Below, in pieces: positions 35,838 to 46,094 of a DNA stretch of 64,000 nt. The DNA is taken from NCBI RefSeq assembly GCF_900162815.1, contig NZ_FUGD01000065.1, positions 1 to 64,000 of the forward strand, in the 5' to 3' direction. This DNA is from Psychrobacter pasteurii. Its GTDB lineage: Bacteria; Pseudomonadota; Gammaproteobacteria; Pseudomonadales; Moraxellaceae. The notes beneath the pieces were generated by a model. The model saw nothing but the letters and a program-made list of their open reading frames with translations. It was not told the DNA's origin and did not search any database. Within the stretch, counting starts at the first letter, position 1. The number at the start of each line of letters is the position of its first letter. The translations under genes were made by a program, and so were the position numbers.

Positions 35838-36467
35838 ATGACTATCGAAATCAATATCGATCAAGCCAACCAAGAGCTACAAGGCAAAACTCCTGAGCAA
35901 ATCGTTGAGTGGGCTTTAGCCAAGGCAGAAAACCCAATCATCACTACCAACTTCCGCCCATACGAGTCAGCCATCTTGCATCTTGTGGCCAAGCAAAAGC
36001 CAGACATCACTGTACTTTGGGTAGACTCAGGTTATAACACTCGCGCAACTTATGACTTTGCTAACAAACTTATCAAAGACCTAAACTTGAACGTAGTGAC
36101 TTATATTCCTAAGCAAACCAGCGCTCACCGTGATGCCACCATGAACGGTATCCCAAGCGTAAACAACCCACTACATGACGAATTCACTGAGCAAGTAAAA
36201 CTTGAGCCATTCAAGCGCGCGCTTAGCGAATTAAAGCCAGACGTTTGGTTCAACGCCATTCGCAAAGACCAAACTGAATTCCGTCAAGGTCTTGATGTAT
36301 TGAGCCAGTCAAAAGACGGCGTATTAAAAGTAGCGCCTTTGTTCTACAAAAATGACAAAGACTTAGACGCTTACTTAGCAGAGCACGACCTACCTAACGA
36401 ATTTGACTACTTTGACCCAACTAAAGTAGAAGAAAACCGTGAGTGTGGCCTACATACTCAGCTGTAA
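35838..36467 (+). CDS. cysH: Phosphoadenosine phosphosulfate reductase
   Basis: A 209-residue reductase that turns activated sulfate into sulfite using thioredoxin or glutaredoxin. The chain shows ITTNFRPYESAILHLV, DSGYNTRATYDFANKL and DVWFNAIRKDQTEFR. The C-terminal ECGLH holds the catalytic cysteine. The cysteine pairs (CC...CXXC) that bind a [4Fe-4S] cluster in APS reductases are absent, so PAPS is the likely substrate. The start follows AAGGAATTAAAGT. It is 77 bases downstream of the DUF934 gene and completes the cysI operon. A strong terminator follows. Confidence 0.93.
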   Translation: MTIEINIDQANQELQGKTPEQIVEWALAKAENPIITTNFRPYESAILHLVAKQKPDITVLWVDSGYNTRATYDFANKLIKDLNLNVVTYIPKQTSAHRDATMNGIPSVNNPLHDEFTEQVKLEPFKRALSELKPDVWFNAIRKDQTEFRQGLDVLSQSKDGVLKVAPLFYKNDKDLDAYLAEHDLPNEFDYFDPTKVEENRECGLHTQL

Positions 36468-36529
36468 TTGACGCTTTAAGTGGGCAATAAAGCACCTAAC
36501 ATCATTTTTATCGCCTCACTTAATTGATC

Positions 36530-36569
36530 AAAAAACACCGCTTAATATCCCATTAGGCGGTGTTTTTTT
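36530..36569 (+). terminator. Terminator of the cysI-DUF934-cysH operon
   Basis: A-run, CACCGCTTAAT, ATCCC, ATTAGGCGGTG, T-run. Confidence 0.85.
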
Positions 36570-36706
36570 GTCTCAATAATTCTGGAATTGGGTTAATTAA
36601 CAAGCCGTTATGACATTTTCGCATTAAGTAATATCAAATCCCTCCATACTTGTTGCCATCGAATACGCCATAATGAAGGCATCTTATAATAAACAGTCTA
36701 CCGATT

Positions 36707-38173
36707 ATGAATACCTTTCCTTTATTTTTTAAATTTACCGATCAGCCGATATTAATCGTTGGCGGCGGTGAAGTGGCACAGCGTAAAGCTGACTTGCTGT
36801 CTCGTGCTGGCGCGCACATTACCATCGTGGCACCACAGATTAGCCATGAGATTCGTGAGCTACTTGGTGATGACAAACACAGCTTAATCACCGCTGAATA
36901 CGACAAGCAGTATCTGGCTGGCAAGCGTATTGTTATCGCTGGTACCGATGATGAAGCCTTAAACCATCAGGTGCATGCAGATTGCCAAGCGTTAAACATT
37001 CCGGTGAACGTGGTCGATACCCCGCCACTGTGTGATTTTATCTTCCCAGCCATTGTCGATAGAAGCCCAATCGTGATTGGTATCTCGTCTAACGGCAAAG
37101 CACCGGTGCTAGCCCGCCTAACCCGTGCCCGTTTAGAGACCTTAATTCCACAAGGCTACGGAAAATTAGCCAAACTTGCCGGCGATATGCGTGATGAGGT
37201 TAAATCAAAGATTCCAACGCTTACTGGTCGTCGTCAGTTTTGGGAAAAGGCATTTGAAGGTAAAGTCAGCGAATTGATGTTTGCTGGACGTAGCGTGGAG
37301 GCTGAACAGGCATTAAAGCAGCAGCTTGAACAAACCCATCAGCAGTTATCAAGCAAACATGGCGATGACGAGCAAGCTAATACTAAACCTGTGGGCGAAG
37401 TGTATATCGTTGGTGCAGGCCCTGGTGATCCAGAGCTACTCACCTTTAAGGCGCTGCGATTAATGCAGCAAGCTGATATTGTTTATTACGATGCCCTAGT
37501 GTCTGATGAAGTGCTGGATTTGTGTCGCCGTGATGCCGATAAAGTATTTGTCGGTAAAAAACGCAGTAATCATGCGGTGGCTCAGCAAAACATTAATCAG
37601 ATGATGATTGACGCTGCCAATACTGGAAAGCGCGTGGTACGTTTAAAAGGCGGTGACCCCTTTGTCTTTGGTCGTGGCGGTGAAGAGATACAGGCCATGC
37701 GCGCAGCCAACATCCCTTATCAAGTCGTACCCGGCATTACCGCAGCCAATGCTGCCGCTTGCTATACTGGCATTCCGCTAACTCATAGAGACCATGCGCA
37801 GTCAGTACGCTTTGTGACTGGATTTTTAAAGTCTGGTGAGCCGAATCAAGGCTTTGATAGCTTAACCAATCCCAAAGAAACCATTGTGTTTTATATGGGG
37901 CTACACTCAATTGAGCGTCTAACCACAGGCTTGATGGATGCGGGACGTGACAAAGACACGCCGATTGCGATTGTGTCGCATGCCAGCCTACCCACTCAGC
38001 AAGTGATGACCGGTACTCTAGAGGACATCGTTGCCAAACATGAGGCCAACCCATTACCCACACCCGCTTTATTAATCGTCGGTGAAGTAGCTAAGCTGCA
38101 TGATGAACTGGCTTGGTATGGTGAGCATATTAGCGACAGTGATCAGCAAGCACATGCTTTAAATATGGTGTAA
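36707..38173 (+). CDS. cysG: Siroheme synthase (uroporphyrinogen III methyltransferase / dehydrogenase / ferrochelatase)
   Basis: A 488-residue trifunctional enzyme supplying siroheme to sulfite reductase. The N-terminal half (to about 210) is precorrin-2 dehydrogenase/sirohydrochlorin ferrochelatase, with the NAD motif LIVGGGEVAQRKADLL and FIFPAIVDRSPIVIGISSNGKAPVLAR. The C-terminal half (about 232-470) is SUMT, with VYIVGAGPGDPELLTFKALRLMQQADIVYYDALV, LKGGDPFVFGRGGEE, and PGITAANAAACYTGIPLTHRD (in pieces). It is a single gene with a terminator, transcribed after the cysI operon in the same direction. Confidence 0.95.
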   Translation: MNTFPLFFKFTDQPILIVGGGEVAQRKADLLSRAGAHITIVAPQISHEIRELLGDDKHSLITAEYDKQYLAGKRIVIAGTDDEALNHQVHADCQALNIPVNVVDTPPLCDFIFPAIVDRSPIVIGISSNGKAPVLARLTRARLETLIPQGYGKLAKLAGDMRDEVKSKIPTLTGRRQFWEKAFEGKVSELMFAGRSVEAEQALKQQLEQTHQQLSSKHGDDEQANTKPVGEVYIVGAGPGDPELLTFKALRLMQQADIVYYDALVSDEVLDLCRRDADKVFVGKKRSNHAVAQQNINQMMIDAANTGKRVVRLKGGDPFVFGRGGEEIQAMRAANIPYQVVPGITAANAAACYTGIPLTHRDHAQSVRFVTGFLKSGEPNQGFDSLTNPKETIVFYMGLHSIERLTTGLMDAGRDKDTPIAIVSHASLPTQQVMTGTLEDIVAKHEANPLPTPALLIVGEVAKLHDELAWYGEHISDSDQQAHALNMV

Positions 38174-38200
38174 ATTTTTAGTTTTAGTTTTATATTTAAT

Positions 38201-38239
38201 AAAAAAGACCCTTTTAAATTGAGTTAAAAGGGTCTTTTT
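38201..38239. terminator. Bidirectional terminator between cysG and a methyltransferase gene
   Basis: A-run, GACCCTTTTAA, ATTGAG, TTAAAAGGGTC, T-run, between convergent genes. Confidence 0.88.
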
Positions 38240-38278
38240 CTATGTTGTACATTCAAAAGCTGCAGCGCTCTAAAATGT

Positions 38279-39466
38279 CTACTGCAAACACCACAGCGAA
38301 GTTACCTCTGCACTACGCGCAGCATATAACAGATCACTGGTGTCTTGACTCTTGCCATGGGTCGGCTCAGTATCTAGACGATATTTCACAGTTAAGCCAG
38401 CTTCTTCAAACCAGCCAAGCAGCTCTTCGCGAGTACGCAGCTTTAAGTGCTCTGCCAAATCAGACAGAATGAGCCAAACCTCGCCATTTTTTGCCAAACG
38501 CTGCTTTGCGCCCATCAAAAACCCACGTAGCATGGCGCTATTGGCATCATACACCGCATACTCTAAGGGTGAGCTTGGCTTAGCAGGAAGCCAAGGTGGA
38601 TTACAGACAATTAAATTAGCCGCTGGCACTTCAGTGGGATACAAATCTGCTTGTTGCAACTGCACATTGGATATTCCCAAACGATTTAGATTATCCTCAG
38701 CACACTCAAGCGCACGCGGGTTTAAATCAGTGGCTATGATTTGCTTAATGCCCCGTTTAGCCAAGACAATGGCGAGCAAGCCCGTACCAATACCAATATC
38801 ATAAGCGATGTCATGATTATCAGGGAGAGGAGCATCTAGTAGCAGTTGCACATATTCTTGACGAGTCGGCGCAAAGACACCGTAGTGCGGGTGAACCGAT
38901 ACACCCAAAGCTTCAACCGGTACGCCTTTTTTACGCCACTGCGCGGCACCTAACGCTCCTTGCAGGTCACGAAAAGCCATAACGCAGGACTCATTCATCT
39001 CTCCAAAAGCAGCAACACAGGCCTCACTAACTTGTGGTGCTCGGCGCAGATTGAGTTGATAGTTGGCATCGAATTGTAATAGCAATCGGCCTAATAGACG
39101 GGATCGCTGACTTTGAGCAAGACGGTTTTTATGAAATAGACTCGGCAGATCTTCTGAATCTGTGGTCGACTTTGAACTGGCGGCTGCTTTAGCGGCTTTT
39201 TTCGCGGCTTTTTCAATTTTACGTTGTTCAGCACGGTCAATACGACGCTGCAAGGCTTGGATAAGCTGTCTAGCATTATGATAGTCACCACGCCAGAGCA
39301 TCGAAGTACCGGCATTGGCCAGACGGTATGCTTCATTAGCTGTCGTCGTATCATCGATAATCACGATATCCTTTGGTGGGGCATGATTACTTTGCGACAA
39401 CCAGCGGGCTTTGTGTAAGGACTCACCCTCTTGCCACTGCAAATACTGATTTGATTTTATTAACAC
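38279..39466 (-). CDS. Class I SAM-dependent methyltransferase, RlmG/RsmC-like
   Basis: A 395-residue methyltransferase. The SAM-binding motif is IGIGTGLLAIVLAKRGIKQIIATDLNPRALECAEDNLNRLG (in pieces near residues 220-265). The catalytic NPPW lies in IVCNPPWLPAKP, as in N6-purine or N5-glutamine methyltransferases. The N-terminal 200 residues hold a KKAAKAAAS-rich charged patch and no motif I know. It is probably a ribosomal RNA or protein methyltransferase, target unknown. The start is GTG at 39466, supported by AAAAGGTAAGTTA on the coding strand. Confidence 0.82.
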   Translation of the reverse strand: MLIKSNQYLQWQEGESLHKARWLSQSNHAPPKDIVIIDDTTTANEAYRLANAGTSMLWRGDYHNARQLIQALQRRIDRAEQRKIEKAAKKAAKAAASSKSTTDSEDLPSLFHKNRLAQSQRSRLLGRLLLQFDANYQLNLRRAPQVSEACVAAFGEMNESCVMAFRDLQGALGAAQWRKKGVPVEALGVSVHPHYGVFAPTRQEYVQLLLDAPLPDNHDIAYDIGIGTGLLAIVLAKRGIKQIIATDLNPRALECAEDNLNRLGISNVQLQQADLYPTEVPAANLIVCNPPWLPAKPSSPLEYAVYDANSAMLRGFLMGAKQRLAKNGEVWLILSDLAEHLKLRTREELLGWFEEAGLTVKYRLDTEPTHGKSQDTSDLLYAARSAEVTSLWCLQ

Positions 39467-39594
39467 TAACTTACCTTTTTATTTACCAATATTTAATTTT
39501 AATCGAGCATCATACACTAAAGCATGCCAGCCCGCCCCACTAGCCTGCTTTGGCGTTATAATCAAATACAATAATCCCTATTGTGAGCGCTAAA

Positions 39595-40140
39595 ATGAAG
39601 TTTTGGTCTATTAGGACTCTCGATGAGTTAGACATACTAGTAAGTGGTCAGCCATTAAGAACCGACCCTGATAAAGCTGATAAGGATTTTAAACGGGCTT
39701 ATCAGTGGATTTCAAAGCAGCTAGCAAACAAGGTCACACCGCCGCCAGGGGTTGAGTATCCTATTTGGCTATGGCGGTATTGGGAAGGCAAACACAGAGC
39801 TAAGCCTGATCTAAGAGCTGGCGGGCATATCCAAAAAGGAAGTAAAGCCGTTAGGATTGAGCTAGAGATTCCCTCTGATAAAGTGCTGCTTAGTGACTTT
39901 GATAGCTGGCATGCGGTGCTCAACAATCATCACCTCTCACAAACTGATGCCGAGTATGAGTATTACGAGCAGTATGAAGAGCAGGAAAAAGATGAAAACT
40001 TACTGCGAAAAAGTAAGGAAGCCACTTGGCTTAAGATTTTTTCGATAGAAGACCTACCAGATGATTGGGCAGTACAAGGCGTTACTTGGGAAATTCTGCC
40101 TGAACATATAGTGAATTATAAAGTCTTTACAGGTCGTTGA
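39595..40140 (+). CDS. DUF3841 family protein
   Basis: About 181 residues. The domain resembles DUF3841, starting MKFWSIRTLDEL and containing GVEYPIWLWRYWEGKHRAKPDLR, then a Glu/Tyr-rich stretch (about 130-145) and IEDLPDDWAVQGVTWEIL. Function is not known; the family is scattered in bacteria and often in variable loci. I chose ATG 39595 over an in-frame GTG 12 bases upstream since the family starts at MKFW-like sequences. No signal peptide or membrane segment is seen. No terminator is visible after it. Confidence 0.75.
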   Translation: MKFWSIRTLDELDILVSGQPLRTDPDKADKDFKRAYQWISKQLANKVTPPPGVEYPIWLWRYWEGKHRAKPDLRAGGHIQKGSKAVRIELEIPSDKVLLSDFDSWHAVLNNHHLSQTDAEYEYYEQYEEQEKDENLLRKSKEATWLKIFSIEDLPDDWAVQGVTWEILPEHIVNYKVFTGR

Positions 40141-40310
40141 ATTAGCATAAATTCTGATAAGCAGTCAGTCGTTAAACAGTCTTCAAAAGCGAGACTGGTA
40201 AATTGCCATTTATGGTATGATTAATTAACTCCCATTGAAATAAAACTCACTTTTAAATCACTTATTGATTAAGCCATTTTCTTAATTATTTACGCGTTGT
40301 AATAACCTCT

Positions 40311-41861
<1,551 letters not shown>

Positions 41862-41971
41862 TTTTAAAAGCTTTTTATCACTTATTAAACAACGAACTTA
41901 TTGGCTCATCGAAGCTCATCATTTATTCAAATATCTCTTATTCCAATACCATTTAAACGGCTTGTTATCCC

Positions 41972-44900
41972 ATGCGACTGATTGAATTACGACTAAAAAA
42001 CCTAAACTCTCTTAAAGGCGAATGGCACATCGACTTTACCGATGAGGCGTATGTTAACGAAGGCATCTTCGCCATTATCGGGCACACTGGGGCGGGCAAG
42101 AGTACTATTTTAGACGCCATTTGTTTGGCCTTATACGGCAAAACGCCCCGAATTGATAATATTAGCAAATCAACAAACGAAGTTATGACACGGCAAACTG
42201 GAGAGTGTCTAGCAGAAGTCGTTATTGATATTAACGGTATCTTATACCGTTGCTATTGGTACCAACATCGCGCTCGCTGTAATCCAGACGGTAATCTTCA
42301 AGATATCACTCACGAGTTGTCACTAGCTAGCGATCATAATGGTCAAAAGGCGGGTACAATTCTTGAAGAAGTAGCTAAAAATACCAGGAAGAAAATTGTT
42401 GAACTCATTAATATGGAGTTTCAACAATTCACTCGCTCTATCATGCTTGCACAAGGTAGTTTTGCCGCGTTCCTAAAGGCTGGTACCGGTGAGCGTGCCG
42501 ATATTTTAGAGAAAATCACCGGTACTGATATCTACGCGACCATCTCTAAACAAGTACATGAGAAACGACGAGAAGAAGAGTCAAAGCTTGACGCACTGCA
42601 AGCCAAGCTGCAAGGGTTAGAGCTATTAGATAAAGATACCGAAACTGAATTAAATCAGCAGCTTAAAGACAATAACGCTCAATTGGTTGATAAGCGTAAA
42701 TCAGTTGCCAAGCTTGATGAGCAACTAAAATGGATTCATGAGATTGAACAACTGACACAGCAGATTGCTCAGCTTAAAACGGATGAAAAATCAGCAATTG
42801 AAGCAAAATCTGCTTTTGCAGAGGATGCTATAAGGCTTAATAATGCCAATAAAGTGTTGGAAGTTGAGAGTCTTTATACTCAAGTGCGTAGTTTTCGTGA
42901 ATCAAAACATAAACTTGCTCAAGAGCAAACACTTAAATCGCAGCAAATCCCTACTTTAAAACAGCAACTGACAGAGCAGCAGCAGCAAGTAGCCCAAGCG
43001 CAGAAGAATGAAAAACTGGCTGATAAGAGCTTGAGCGATACTTTGCCTATCATTGAGCAAACACGCGAGCTTGATAATAAAATCAGTCAGCAACAGATCA
43101 CACTCAAGCAGCAACAAGACTTACAGCAAACCCATCAGCACAGCTTATCTGACTATAATAAACAGTTAGAGAAATACATATCTAATAAAAATGATACACA
43201 GCAAAAGCTAAATGACATCAACAGCTACTTACAGAAAAACGAGCATCACCAGCAGCTTAATGTTGATATAAGCAGCTTAGACGCGCTCGGACAGAGTATC
43301 AAAGCACAGATAAAAGACAACTACGAACAATATCAACAGCAGCAACTTAAAGAACAAGATAATATTAAGCTCTCGAATCAGCTTAAACAGGTTCAAGATA
43401 AGCTTCAATCCAATCAAAAACGATACGATGACAAACTGGCTCAGCTGGCTGACGTAAAACAACAGCAAGATACCTTACTGCAAGGTCAGCCCTTGGCGAA
43501 GTTCCGTGAGCAGTTGCAGCATATTGATGCAACCAATACGCAGCTAACAAATATTCATCAGCAACTCGATACTGTTAAAGAGTTAGCGGCTAATATTAAC
43601 TCTGAAAAGTCTGCAACTACAAAGCTCAACACAGATATCGAAAACCTGAAAAAAGTAATCGATAGTGCCAATAAAGACCTTGAAGTGCTTGCTAGGAATA
43701 AACAAGACAAACAGGCGCAGGTCGAACAGCAACAGAAAATTATTGAGCTTGAAGCCAAGCTTGAGGATTACATTGAGCTATTAGAGCAGAATCAGCCCTG
43801 CCCGCTTTGTGGTTCTACTGAACATCCAAATGCGGGGAATAAGCCGTCGGATACCAGCGAGCAGCAATCCAAGCTGAATCAGTTAAAAGAGGCGCTTAAT
43901 CAGCTTGATACGCAAATCGATACCGCTAAAAATAAGCTAGATGATGATAAACTCTTATGCAACACCACAGAATATAAACTGAACGAAACCCAGTCACAAT
44001 TAACCCAAACTGTGCAGCGTCTTAATGATGCACTGACTTACATACGTGAGCATACAGAGTCCTTAAATGCTCAAATAGATAGCACACCTACTAGCGTACA
44101 ACAGCTGGTAAACAGTGCTGTTGATACAGCATCTAACGATACTTCTAATACAAGCGTACTGACTGATTTAGACCGATTAATTACCTTCGTTAATAGCACG
44201 CCAGCAGATGAGCGACTAGATGAATTACTGTCAATCTGCAAGTCTGTTTCTGATACTATCTATCAAACCCAGCAAGCACTGCAACAACAAAAGCAGCACA
44301 TCAATGTATCTTTAGATAAGCAGGATGAGCTGACTAAGCAAATAGCTAATATTGAGCAAGACACAAAGTCTATTGCAGACCACAATCAGCAGCTTGTTAT
44401 GGATAGTAAAGATATTGAGAGCAAACAACAGCTGAATCAGCAAAGCATTGATCAGATTAAAAACTCATTGTCACAAGGGTTTGACTCATTGTGCTCAGGA
44501 TTAGAGCAACTTCAAAAGTTAATCAATCGCTATCCAGAAAGCTCAGTAGATGTCAGTCCAGTTGATAATAATTCATCCCAGACCCTATCAGGCGGTGACC
44601 AGCCTATTGAAAAGCCACTCAAACAACTCATACACTGTATTGATAAGCAGCGCTATCTGGACGATGAAGAATGCCAAGAGTCTTTACAGCCCTTGCGTGA
44701 CTTGCGTCAATCAATGAAGAGACTGAATGAAAGGTACTTAGAGCAAACCTCTTTGCAACAGAAGATGTCTGCACAGGTGCAAACCTTAGAGACTCATATT
44801 GAAAACACGGAGTCCCTAATTGAAAAAGAACAAACTTCTCTACACTCATTATCTGAGGAGATAAAACAGCAGTCTAATCATCTGACGCAAATGCAAACTA

Positions 44901-45985
44901 AGCGCCGTGACTTGTTTGGCGATAAGCAAGTTAACATTGAAGAAAACCAACTACGCGCAGCACTCGATACCGCTAAAAGTCAGCTTAGCCAACTGCGTGA
45001 GCAATACAGCAATAGCCAACACCAATTAAACAGTGTCGAAGCAGATGCTCAGCGTATACAAACTCAGCTCTCTGAATTAGAAACAACTCTTGCTGAGCAA
45101 GAGCGCACATTCATCTCGCAATTAGGCACACTTGAGTTTGATTCTGAAGCGTCTTTTGTGGCTGCTCGACTATCAAAAGAAGAGCGTGATGCTCTTAATC
45201 AAAAGCAGCAGCAGATTAATAATGCGCTAACCTATGCACAAACAACATTAAAGTCAAACGAGCAACAACTGAAACAGAAAACTGATAATCCGCAAACTAC
45301 GGAATCTAAAGAGGATTTACAACAGCAGCTACAACAGCAACAAAGCTTGGTCGATAAGCTCATTGAGCAAGTTGGCGCTATCAGTCAACAGCTGAAAGCC
45401 AATGAAGACCGTAAAGGTCAACAACAGTCTCAGCTTGACGAGATTGATAAACAAAAAGAAAAGCTTAAAGTTTGGCGTGAACTACACTCACTTATCGGCT
45501 CAAATGATGGTAAGAGATACCGCACGTTTGCTCAGGGTCTTACCTTTGAAATTATGGTGAGTAACGCCAATACTCAGCTACAAAAAATGAGCGACCGTTA
45601 CGTGCTGGTTCGTGATGAAGAAAATCCGCTTGAGCTGAATGTGATTGACGACTATCAAGGCGGTCAGATACGCAGTACCAAAAACTTATCGGGCGGTGAA
45701 GGCTTCTTAATTAGTCTGGCTCTGGCGCTCGGTTTATCAAGTATGGCCAGCCAAAACATTCGCGTAGACTCCCTATTCTTGGATGAAGGCTTTGGTACGC
45801 TGGATGAAGACTCACTGGATGTGGCGCTTAGCACCCTGACTAACCTGCAACAAGAAGGCAAATTAATCGGTATTATCTCGCACGTACAGGCACTAAAAGA
45901 CAGAATCCATACTCAGATTAGAGTGGATAAACTCTCAGGCGGCTATAGTAAAATCAGTGGTCCTGGGTGTTCTTCGAAGGGTTAA
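41972..45985 (+). CDS. sbcC: Exonuclease SbcCD subunit C (SMC-like ATPase)
   Basis: A 1337-residue ATPase that partners SbcD at DNA ends. Walker A GHTGAGKSTILDAICLALYG lies near residues 34-53. The zinc hook CPLCGS is near residue 610, at the apex of two long, Gln/Lys-rich coiled coils. The signature and Walker B are at the C-terminus: NLSGGEGFLISLALALGLSS and LFLDEGFGTLDEDSLDVAL. Length is somewhat greater than E. coli SbcC (about 1050), owing to longer coiled coils. The start is ATG in CCCATGCGACTG. It is the last gene of the sbcDC pair, followed by a shared terminator. Confidence 0.95.
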   Translation: MRLIELRLKNLNSLKGEWHIDFTDEAYVNEGIFAIIGHTGAGKSTILDAICLALYGKTPRIDNISKSTNEVMTRQTGECLAEVVIDINGILYRCYWYQHRARCNPDGNLQDITHELSLASDHNGQKAGTILEEVAKNTRKKIVELINMEFQQFTRSIMLAQGSFAAFLKAGTGERADILEKITGTDIYATISKQVHEKRREEESKLDALQAKLQGLELLDKDTETELNQQLKDNNAQLVDKRKSVAKLDEQLKWIHEIEQLTQQIAQLKTDEKSAIEAKSAFAEDAIRLNNANKVLEVESLYTQVRSFRESKHKLAQEQTLKSQQIPTLKQQLTEQQQQVAQAQKNEKLADKSLSDTLPIIEQTRELDNKISQQQITLKQQQDLQQTHQHSLSDYNKQLEKYISNKNDTQQKLNDINSYLQKNEHHQQLNVDISSLDALGQSIKAQIKDNYEQYQQQQLKEQDNIKLSNQLKQVQDKLQSNQKRYDDKLAQLADVKQQQDTLLQGQPLAKFREQLQHIDATNTQLTNIHQQLDTVKELAANINSEKSATTKLNTDIENLKKVIDSANKDLEVLARNKQDKQAQVEQQQKIIELEAKLEDYIELLEQNQPCPLCGSTEHPNAGNKPSDTSEQQSKLNQLKEALNQLDTQIDTAKNKLDDDKLLCNTTEYKLNETQSQLTQTVQRLNDALTYIREHTESLNAQIDSTPTSVQQLVNSAVDTASNDTSNTSVLTDLDRLITFVNSTPADERLDELLSICKSVSDTIYQTQQALQQQKQHINVSLDKQDELTKQIANIEQDTKSIADHNQQLVMDSKDIESKQQLNQQSIDQIKNSLSQGFDSLCSGLEQLQKLINRYPESSVDVSPVDNNSSQTLSGGDQPIEKPLKQLIHCIDKQRYLDDEECQESLQPLRDLRQSMKRLNERYLEQTSLQQKMSAQVQTLETHIENTESLIEKEQTSLHSLSEEIKQQSNHLTQMQTKRRDLFGDKQVNIEENQLRAALDTAKSQLSQLREQYSNSQHQLNSVEADAQRIQTQLSELETTLAEQERTFISQLGTLEFDSEASFVAARLSKEERDALNQKQQQINNALTYAQTTLKSNEQQLKQKTDNPQTTESKEDLQQQLQQQQSLVDKLIEQVGAISQQLKANEDRKGQQQSQLDEIDKQKEKLKVWRELHSLIGSNDGKRYRTFAQGLTFEIMVSNANTQLQKMSDRYVLVRDEENPLELNVIDDYQGGQIRSTKNLSGGEGFLISLALALGLSSMASQNIRVDSLFLDEGFGTLDEDSLDVALSTLTNLQQEGKLIGIISHVQALKDRIHTQIRVDKLSGGYSKISGPGCSSKG

Positions 45986-46022
45986 CCTCTTTGCTTGTTA
46001 ATACTAAAACCATGAACTAAAT

Positions 46023-46055
46023 AAAAAGACCTCTTTATATATAAAGAGGTCTTTT
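46023..46055. terminator. Bidirectional terminator between sbcC and the NAD-GDH gene
   Basis: A-run, GACCTCTTTA, TATA, TAAAGAGGTC, T-run between convergent genes. Confidence 0.85.
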
Positions 46056-46094
46056 CTTAGAGAGATATCATTCTAAATATCTAGTGTTAGCCAA

